Source of the DNA: CAVRQM01 sp963838805
Lineage (GTDB): Bacteria > Pseudomonadota > Alphaproteobacteria > Acetobacterales > Acetobacteraceae
Assembly (NCBI GenBank): GCA_963838805.1
Contig: CAWISK010000003.1
Coordinates: forward strand, 1 to 64,000
Direction of reading: 5' to 3'
Length of the DNA stretch: 64,000 nt
The first letter of the stretch is position 1. The number at the start of each line of letters is the position of its first letter. The translations under genes and the position numbers were made by a program. Under the pieces are notes generated by a model that saw only the letters and a program-made list of their open reading frames with translations, was not told where the DNA came from and did no database searches. Shown piece after piece: positions 56,806 through 64,000 of the stretch.

Positions 56806-57009
56806 CTAGGGGTCGATCACGCTGGCGCAAGCGTCGGTCGGGGCGGCCGCCGGATGTCCCACCACGGGCACGATCTTGAGACCCGCCGAAGCCACCCGGC
56901 AGGGGGCGGCGAACAGACCGCAGCCAGCCAGGGACAGGAGCAGGGAGATGAGCAGCGTCAGCCTCAGCGCCGCTCCACCTCTTCGCGTAGCATTTCGAGT
57001 TCCAGCCAT
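56806..57009 (-). CDS. small lipoprotein (DUF6726-like)
   Basis: 67 aa. A lipoprotein signal (LTLLISLLLSLAGC) is followed by GLFAAPCRVASAGLKIVPVVGHPAAAPTDACASVIDP, which I recognise as a short conserved family of proteobacterial lipoproteins (DUF6726). Function unknown. ATG 57009 lies inside the 3' end of the upstream ABC-F gene, a 46-bp overlap, and suggests cotranscription. Confidence 0.75.
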   Translation of the reverse strand: MAGTRNATRRGGAALRLTLLISLLLSLAGCGLFAAPCRVASAGLKIVPVVGHPAAAPTDACASVIDP

Positions 57010-58799
57010 CGCGACTCCGCCTCCGCAAGCATCGTCTCGGCCCGTGCCAGCGCCGCCGAGATGCGCGCGTAGCGGGCCGGGTCGCGTGTATAGAGATCGG
57101 GGTCGGCCAGGGTTGCACTGTGGCGGGTCACCTCCGCCTGCGCGGCCTCGATCTGCGCGGGCAGGCTATCCAGCGCGTGCCGGTCCTTGAACGACAGCTT
57201 GCGTGCCAGGGGTACCGGGGCCAGCGCCGGCGACCGGTCGGCGTCGCGGCGGCGACGCGGCCAGGGCCGCAGGCAGGGTCGCGGTCGGGGTCGCGGTCCG
57301 CGGCGTGCCGCGCTGCGCCAGCATGTCGCTGTAGCCGCCCGCATACTCGATCCACCGTCCGCAGCCCTCGGCGGCCAGCACGCTGGTTGCCACCCGATCG
57401 AGGAAGTCGCGATCATGGCTGACCAGCAGCACGGTGCCGGCATAGTCGGCCAGCATTTCCTGCAACAGCTCCAGCGTTTCGAGGTCGAGGTCGTTGGTCG
57501 GCTCGTCCAGCACCAGCAGGTTGCTCGGCCGGGCCAGGACGGTGGCGAGGGCGAGCCGTCCGCGCTCGCCACCCGAAAGCACGCCCGTCGGGGTGCGCGC
57601 CTGCTCCGGCGCGAACAGGAAGTCCTTCATGTAGCCGATCACGTGACGGGGCTGGCCGGCGACAACGACCTGGTCGCCGTGCCCGCCGGTCAGCGTTTCG
57701 GCGAGGGTGCGGTCCGGATCGAGACCGGCGCGGCGCTGGTCGAGCGACTCCATCCGCAGCGAGGCGCCCAACCGGACCTGTCCCGCATCCGGCGCCATCT
57801 GCCCCGTCAGCAGCGCGAGCAACGTGGTCTTGCCCGCGCCGTTCGGCCCCACTACCGCCAGCCGGTCGCCGCGCTGCACCCGCAGGGTGAGGCCGCGCAC
57901 GACCGGGGCGGGCGCGCCTGGAAAGGTCTTGCCCAAGCCATTCGCGTCGATCACGAGCTTGCCGGACAGATTTGTCTCGCTCGCCGCCAGCCGCGCGGCA
58001 CCGATCGGCCCCATCGCCTGCCGATGCCGTTCGCGCAGCGTGTGCAGGTCGGCGAGCCGCTTCTGGTTGCGGCGTCGTCGGGCGGTGACGCCGTAGCGCA
58101 GCCAGTCCTCCTCGGCGGCGATCTTGCGCGCGAGCTTGTGGCGGTCGCGCGCCTCCTGCTCCAGCACCTCGTCGCGCCATGCCTCGAAATGCTCAAAGCC
58201 ACGATCGAGCCTGCGGGTCTGGCCACGGTCGAGCCAGACCACGGATCGGCCGAGCGTGGTCAGCAGCCGACGGTCATGGCTGATCAGCACCAGCGCCGCA
58301 TTCATGGCGTCCAGCTCCGCCTCCAGCCAGGCAATCGCCGGCAGGTCGAGATGGTTGGTCGGCTCGTCGAGCAGCAGGATGTCCGGCCGAGGCGCCAGCA
58401 CGCGCGCCAGCGCCGCGCGCCGCGCTTCGCCGCCCGACAGGCGGCGCGGATCCTCGGCACCGGTCAGGCCCAGTTGCGTGAGCAGCGCGGCGGCCCGGTG
58501 CGGGCCGTCGGTGCCGTCAAGCCCGGCGGCGGCATAGTCGAGCGTGGTGGCGAAGCCGGATGAGGTCAGGCTCCTGCGGCAGATAGCGCAGGCTCGTGCC
58601 CGGTTGGCGGAACACCGTGCCGCGAATCGGGCGTCAGCAGGCCCGCGGCGATCCGCAGCAGGGTGGACTTGCCCGAGCCGTTGCGCCCAACCAGGCACAG
58701 GCGCTCGCCCGCGCCGACGGAAAACTCGGTGCCCGAGAGAACCGGCGCGGTGCCCAGGGTGAGCGTGATGTTCTGCAGCAGCAGCAGCGGTGGTGCCAT
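56964..58799 (-). CDS. uup: ABC-F family ATPase, Uup type (three frameshifts)
   Basis: Soluble double-ATPase protein, about 610 aa, of the ribosome/DNA-associated ABC-F group. N-terminal piece (start 58799) has Walker A GRNGSGKST. The middle piece has the first signature LSGGEARRAALARVL with LLLDEPTNHLDL, the second Walker A GPNGAGKTT, signature LSGGERGRLALATVL and LVLDEPTNDLDLE. The C-terminal piece is a Uup-like coiled coil (KLSFKDRHALDSLPAQIEAA to LREEVERR). Insertions near 58621, 58560 and 57250 explain three frame changes; three extra bases leave the length a multiple of three. All domains are intact, so sequencing error is likely. Confidence 0.87.
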
Positions 58800-58945
58800 G
58801 CCGTGCGTCTAGCACGGCGGGACCGCAGCATTCTTGCCCGTGAACCGTTCCATTGCGTCTGACAGGCACCAGACTTGCGCACTGCGCATGGTCGTGGTGA
58901 GGTCACGGTTGCTTGACGTCTGTAACCCTTTCTGGAGATGCCGCG

Positions 58946-60190
58946 ATGTTGACCCGTCGTTCAACTCTATTGGCTGCCAGCGCCGTGGCGGGATTGGCCA
59001 CGCTCGGCGGTGCGGCGCCCAATGCCCTGGCCGCCGACACGGTCGTCACGATCGGCTGGGACGGCTCGCTCACCGGCGGCGACGCCGAGGGCGCCATCCT
59101 GCAGCAATACGGCACGATGATGGCGGCCGCCGATGCCAACACGAAGCAGATGGTGAAGGGCGTGCGCTTCGAGGTGCTGCCGCTCGACGACGGCACGGCG
59201 ACCGCGGGCCAGTACGATCCGGCGCAGGCCGCCACCAACGCGCGCAAATTCGCCTCCAATAAGGCGGTTCTGGGGATCATCGGCCCGCAGATGTCGGGCG
59301 CCGCAAAGGCGATGGTTCCGATCCTGAACGAGGCGGATTTGGTGATGATCACGCCATCCGCGACCAATCCGGACATCACCGACCCGAAGTTCAAGGCGCA
59401 GTTCGATCCGACCGGCAAGACCACCTTCTTCCGCACCGTCGCGACCGACGCCTATCAGGGTCCGTACATGGCGAACTACTTCGCCGACGTGCTGAAGGTG
59501 AAGTCGGTGTTCGTGCTCGACGACACCGGCGCCTATGGCGAAGGTCTGGCCAACGCCTTCCAGAGGCAGGCGGAGGCCAAGGGGATCAAGGTGCTGGGCC
59601 GCGACAAGCTCGACCCGAAGGCGGCGGACTACTCTGCGGCGCTGACCAAGATCAAGTCGCTCAATCCCGACGCGCTGTACTATGGCGGCGTGATGCAGGC
59701 CGGCGTGAAACTGGTGAAGCAGGCCTACGACATCCTGCCGAACTCGATGATCAAGGGCGGCGGCGACGGCATCCAGGATCCCGAAATGTTCACCGGCGCC
59801 GGCTTCCCCGCCGCTACCGGCTGGTACGCAACCGTCGCCAGCCCGCACGTGAACGAGGAGCCGCGACTGGCGGCCTGGGTGAAGCGGTACACCGACATGT
59901 ACAAGAAGGCCCCGGACGACTACGCCGTGGCCGCATATGATGGGACGATGGCGCTGATCTCGGCGATCGGCAAGCTGCAAGCCGCGCATAAGCCGATCAC
60001 CCGCGAGAACGTGCGCGCGGCACTGGCCAACGTGTCGGTCGAGACGCTGCAAGGCCCGGTGTCGTTCGACGCCAACGGCGACATCCAGAACAAGGTGATC
60101 AGCGTATTCAGGGCGGAACATAACCCGGCCTACCCGCTGGACGACCTCGCGCACCAGTACAAATACATCGGCGTGGCGCCGCAGGTCTGA
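58946..60190 (+). CDS. livK: Liv-type periplasmic substrate-binding protein (copy 2)
   Basis: Branched-chain-amino-acid-type binding protein, 414 aa, with signal peptide LTRRSTLLAASAVAGLATLGG. The first lobe reads VTIGWDGSLTGGDAEGAILQQYGTM; ligand-region stretches include IIGPQMSGAAKAMVPI and MITPSATNPDIT; second lobe SVFVLDDTGAYGEGLANAFQ. The TPSATNP type of loop is close to classic LivJ/LivK. ATG 58946 has GGAG upstream. First gene of the plus-strand Liv operon (livK-livH-livMG-livF), which is uninterrupted by repeats. Confidence 0.92.
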   Translation: MLTRRSTLLAASAVAGLATLGGAAPNALAADTVVTIGWDGSLTGGDAEGAILQQYGTMMAAADANTKQMVKGVRFEVLPLDDGTATAGQYDPAQAATNARKFASNKAVLGIIGPQMSGAAKAMVPILNEADLVMITPSATNPDITDPKFKAQFDPTGKTTFFRTVATDAYQGPYMANYFADVLKVKSVFVLDDTGAYGEGLANAFQRQAEAKGIKVLGRDKLDPKAADYSAALTKIKSLNPDALYYGGVMQAGVKLVKQAYDILPNSMIKGGGDGIQDPEMFTGAGFPAATGWYATVASPHVNEEPRLAAWVKRYTDMYKKAPDDYAVAAYDGTMALISAIGKLQAAHKPITRENVRAALANVSVETLQGPVSFDANGDIQNKVISVFRAEHNPAYPLDDLAHQYKYIGVAPQV

Positions 60191-60221
60191 CGCAAATCCG
60201 GCAGGTCGGCGGAGGCAGCCG

Positions 60222-61151
60222 ATGACAAGCACCGACCTGCTGGTCCAGCAGCTGATCAATGGCGTGAGCCTGGGGGCGATGTATTCGCTGCTCGCCCTCG
60301 GGTTCACGCTGGTCTATGGCATCCTGGAGCTGATCAACTTCTCCCACTTCAACGTCTTCATGATCGGCAGCTTCATCGGCATGCTGACCCTTCAGGCGTT
60401 CGGCCTGTCCGGGCAGAACACCGTGATGGCGGGGCTGCCGCTGGCCGGCGTGCTGTTGGCGGCACTCGCCACCAGCATGGTGGGCTCCGGCCTGCTGGGC
60501 GTGGCGATCGAACGGGTGGCGTTGCGACCGTTGCGCAATGTGCAGGGGCCGGCGGCGATGATCACCACCATCGGCGTCTCCTACATCCTGTTCAACATCG
60601 TGCTGCTGCTGACCGATGGGGCCAGCGCCAACTTCCCGAACCCGCTGCCGGAGACGCATTGGGCGATCGGCGGCGCGGTGCTGCGGCTGCGCGAGGTGCT
60701 GATCTGGGTCATCACGTTGCTGCTGATGGGGGCACTGACCTGGCTCGTGCAGTACACGCGCATCGGCAAGGCGATGCGTGCCACAGCACAGGATCCCGAG
60801 GCGGCGCGCATGATGGGCGTCGAGGTGGACCGCGTCATCATCATGGCGTTCTTCGTAGGTTCCGCGCTGGCCGGGGCGGGCGGACTGATCTTCGGTCTCT
60901 ACTACAACTTCACCAGCTACGTGATCGGCTTCCAGGCCGGGCTGCGCGCCTTTACCGCGGCCGTGCTCGGCGGCATCGGCAACGTGCCCGGCGCCATGCT
61001 GGGCGGCCTCATCATTGGCATCATCGAGGCGACCGGCGGCCAGCTGATCTCCACCTCCTGGACCGATGTCATCATCTTCTCGATCCTGGTGCTGGTGCTG
61101 GTGTTCAAGCCGGCCGGCCTGCTGGGGCGGCTGGCACCGAGCAAGTCGTGA
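60222..61151 (+). CDS. livH: Liv-type ABC permease, LivH (copy 2)
   Basis: Inner-membrane permease, 309 aa, beginning DLLVQQLINGVSLGAMYSLLALGFTLVYGILELINFSH. Other conserved parts are TRIGKAMRATAQDPEAARMMGV (cytoplasmic coupling loop) and FTAAVLGGIGNVPGAMLGG. ATG 60222 is 31 bp after livK with AGGAG-like GGAGGCAGCC upstream. The livMG fusion follows after 31 bp. Confidence 0.93.
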   Translation: MTSTDLLVQQLINGVSLGAMYSLLALGFTLVYGILELINFSHFNVFMIGSFIGMLTLQAFGLSGQNTVMAGLPLAGVLLAALATSMVGSGLLGVAIERVALRPLRNVQGPAAMITTIGVSYILFNIVLLLTDGASANFPNPLPETHWAIGGAVLRLREVLIWVITLLLMGALTWLVQYTRIGKAMRATAQDPEAARMMGVEVDRVIIMAFFVGSALAGAGGLIFGLYYNFTSYVIGFQAGLRAFTAAVLGGIGNVPGAMLGGLIIGIIEATGGQLISTSWTDVIIFSILVLVLVFKPAGLLGRLAPSKS

Positions 61152-61182
61152 CGTGGCTTCGATCGATCGCGGGAGCACATCG

Positions 61183-63212
61183 ATGACTCCGGAGGCATCG
61201 TTCTTCTCGCGCTTCCGCTCCTCGTTCGATACTCCGGCAGGCAAGGCGGCGGCGCTCACCATCCTGGCGGTGATATTGCTCGCCCTGCCGGTGCTGCTCG
61301 ACAACGACGCCGATCTGGACAGCATGGCCAATGCTTCCGCCTATGCGATCCTGGCGCTCGGCCTGAATATCGTGGTGGGCTTCGCGGGGCTGCTCGATCT
61401 CGGCTATGCCGCATTCTTCGCGATCGGCGCCTATTTCTACGGCGTCTTCACCAGCTTCCAGGTGATGCCGGTGTGGTCGCCGTTCTGGGATCCGCTCGCC
61501 TATGTGGGCCTGGTGCAGAAGATCAACCAGGGCGGCCCGGACCTCGTGCATTTCACGCTGTCGTTCTGGCTGGCGCTGCCGCTCGCCGGACTGGTCGCGG
61601 CGTTCTTCGGCGTGCTGTTCGGCGCGCCGACCCTGCGGCTGCGCGGCGACTATCTGGCGATCGTGACGCTGGGCTTCGGCGAGATCGTGCCGATCGTCGC
61701 GCGCAACACGCCATCGGTCACGAATGGCGCGGCCGGGCTGAACGGCGTCGCAGGCGCCGAGCTTCATGGGCCAGAGCTTCGGCATCGACGCTCTGCCCTA
61801 TTACTACACCGGCCTCGGATTGCTGGCCGTGCTCATCTTCGTCAGCATCCGATTGCGTGACAGCCGCATCGGGCGGGCCTGGATGGCGATCCGCGAGGAC
61901 GAGATCGCCGCGGGTGCCATGGGCATCGACCGGATGCGCACGAAATTGCTGGCGTTTGCCATCGGCGCCGCCTTCGCCGGCATTACGGGCGTCTTCTATA
62001 TCGCCAAGCTGCAAACTGCGACGCCGGAGATGTTCGGCTTTCCGGTCTCGGTGATGATCCTGGTCATGGTCGTGCTCGGCGGCATGGGCAGCGTCTGGGG
62101 CGTGGTGCTGGGGGCGGTGATCCTGCAATTGCTGCAATCCTGGTGGCTGCCGGACCTCACGCAATGGCTGCACGCGCTGGGGGCCGCGATCGGCAATGAC
62201 TGGCTGCAAAAGATCGAGCTGGCGCGCTCGATCGAGCTGATCTTCGGGATAATCCTGGTGTTCATGATGCTGTTCCGGCGCCAGGGCCTGATCCCTGCCA
62301 CGCGCCGCCCGGCGGCGCTGAGCTTCGAGCAGCAGAACGTGGCCGGCGTGCGGCGCGGCGGCTTCGCCAACATCGCCGTACTCGGACAGCAGGACGCGCG
62401 AGGGGGCGTGGCGCTCGAGGTGCGTGGCGTCACGGTCCGCTTCGGCGGGCTGGTCGCCTTGAACAAGGTGGACCTGACCGTGCCGGCGGGCGGCGTGGTC
62501 GCGGTGATCGGCCCGAACGGTTCGGGCAAGTCGACGCTGTTCAACGCCATCACCGGTCTGACGCCGGCCAATGAGGGCAGCATCACCTTCCACGGCGCGG
62601 AGCTGCTCGGATTGCAGCCGCACCAGGTCTTGAAGCATGGCGTGGCGCGCACGTTCCAGAACATCCGCCTGTTCCCGACATTGACCGTGCTGGAGAACGT
62701 GCTGATCGGCAACCACGCGCGCCTGCGCACCGGGCCGTTCGGCGCGGTGCTGCGCCCGCCGCGCACCCGGCGCGAGGAGAGCGGCGCGCGGCAATGGGCG
62801 CTCGACGTCATTTCGCTGTTCGGCAACCGGCTGACGCCGCGTGCCAATCAGGCGGTGAGCGGTCTGTCCTACGCCAACCGGCGGCGCGTCGAGATCGCGC
62901 GGGCGCTGGCCAGCCGGCCGCGCATCCTGCTGCTGGACGAGCCGACCGCCGGAATGAACCCGGCCGAGACGCTGGAACTGGCCGAGCAGATCAAGAGCCT
63001 GCACACGCTCGGCCTCACCATCCTGCTGATCGAGCACAAGCTGGACGTGGTGACGCAGCTGGCGGAAAAGGTGGTGGTACTGGACCACGGCGAGAAGATC
63101 ACCGAGGGAACTCCCGCCGCAGTGCGCCAGAACGAGGAGGTGCTGCGTGCCTATCTCGGCCGTGCCGCCACAGCCGCCGCCGCCGCGTCAGCCGCCGGAG
63201 GGGAAAGCGTCC

Positions 63213-63223
<11 letters not shown>
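61183..63223 (+). CDS. livM-livG: fused Liv-type permease/ATPase, LivM-LivG (copy 2; one frameshift near 61764)
   Basis: About 679 aa fusion. LivM part: NIVVGFAGLLDLGYAAFFAIGAYFYGVFTS, RGDYLAIVTLGFGEIVPIVARN, and after the shift MGQSFGIDALPYYYTGLGLL and RAWMAIREDEIAAGAMGID. Linker about residues 365-405. LivG part: Walker A GPNGSGKST, GVARTFQNIRLFPTLTVLENVL, LSYANRRRVEIARALA and LLLDEPTAGMNP. One extra base near 61764 (GAE/FMGQS) splits LivM; length is one base over a multiple of three. It overlaps livF by 11 bp. Same domain fusion as copy 1 at 7214. Confidence 0.9.
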
Positions 63224-63971
<748 letters not shown>

Positions 63972-64000
63972 TGCGACGGCCGCGCGGTTTGTCGCGCTAA

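Noticed and set aside
15462..61770. Programmed ribosomal frameshifting as the explanation for the shifted genes
   Set aside because: The shift sites share no slippery motif or common context and fall in unrelated genes that are not frameshifted in known relatives; sequencing insertions explain all of them more simply.

Overview
The window is a GC-rich chromosomal segment (roughly two-thirds G+C by eye) from an alphaproteobacterium. The strongest taxonomic evidence is a complete general stress response module (PhyR, two ECF15/EcfG-type sigma factors, NepR and a HisKA_2 kinase), which is specific to Alphaproteobacteria. The tRNA-Phe and the style of the palindromic repeats agree. A Rhodospirillales/Acetobacteraceae-like host is my guess only. 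I see no insertion sequences, phage genes, CRISPR arrays or rRNA operons. Apart from regulators and transporters the content is metabolic.

Layout. (1) 0-5.6 kb, minus strand: a secreted-enzyme cluster with a TAT-exported HAD phosphatase, a TAT-exported arylsulfatase, a broken formylglycine-generating enzyme gene and two outer-membrane beta-barrel proteins. (2) 5.8-6.4 kb: an FMN reductase, then a REP-like palindrome. (3) 6.5-17.1 kb: a branched-chain-amino-acid-type ABC importer with a fused LivM-LivG protein, divergent from hyuA-hyuB (hydantoinase/oxoprolinase family) and a lactate-permease-type carrier. (4) tRNA-Phe. (5) 17.2-33.9 kb, minus strand: a tightly packed seven-gene alpha-glucan/trehalose operon, glgE - treS/mak - glgB - treZ - malQ - treY - otsA. 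(6) 34.0-38.4 kb: DUF1328 protein and phyR on the minus strand, then two ecfG-type sigma genes, nepR and a kinase on the plus strand. (7) 38.4-48.8 kb: a CynX-type MFS permease, cydDC, an HtrA-like protein that has lost catalytic residues, a hybrid kinase, a secreted caspase-like protein, and a divergent yidB-like/small-stress-protein pair with a possible shared EcfG promoter. (8) 48.8-52.0 kb, minus strand: operon sseA - metC-like - hisI - phyH. (9) 52.2-58.8 kb: SDR, trypsin-like protease, LysE exporter, lipoprotein, arsR-SRPBCC pair, msrA, small lipoprotein, uup-type ABC-F. (10) 58.9-64.0 kb: a second Liv-type operon, again with a fused LivM-LivG.

How the parts may work together. The glucan/trehalose operon contains all enzymes to turn trehalose into branched glucan (TreS, maltokinase, GlgE, GlgB) and glucan back into trehalose (TreY, TreZ), plus OtsA; otsB, glgC, glgA and glgX are not in the window. 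Trehalose is a common protective output of the alphaproteobacterial stress response, and the operon's first gene lies about 1 kb from phyR, so joint function is plausible, although I found no clear EcfG promoter in front of the operon.

Quality caveat. Ten otherwise intact genes carry 14 apparent single-base insertions. In each one the length modulo 3 equals the number of shifts inferred from protein homology. Many unrelated and housekeeping-type genes are affected, so the likeliest cause is insertion-type sequencing error rather than gene decay. The formylglycine-generating enzyme gene is different because it also lacks an internal block of about 75 codons.
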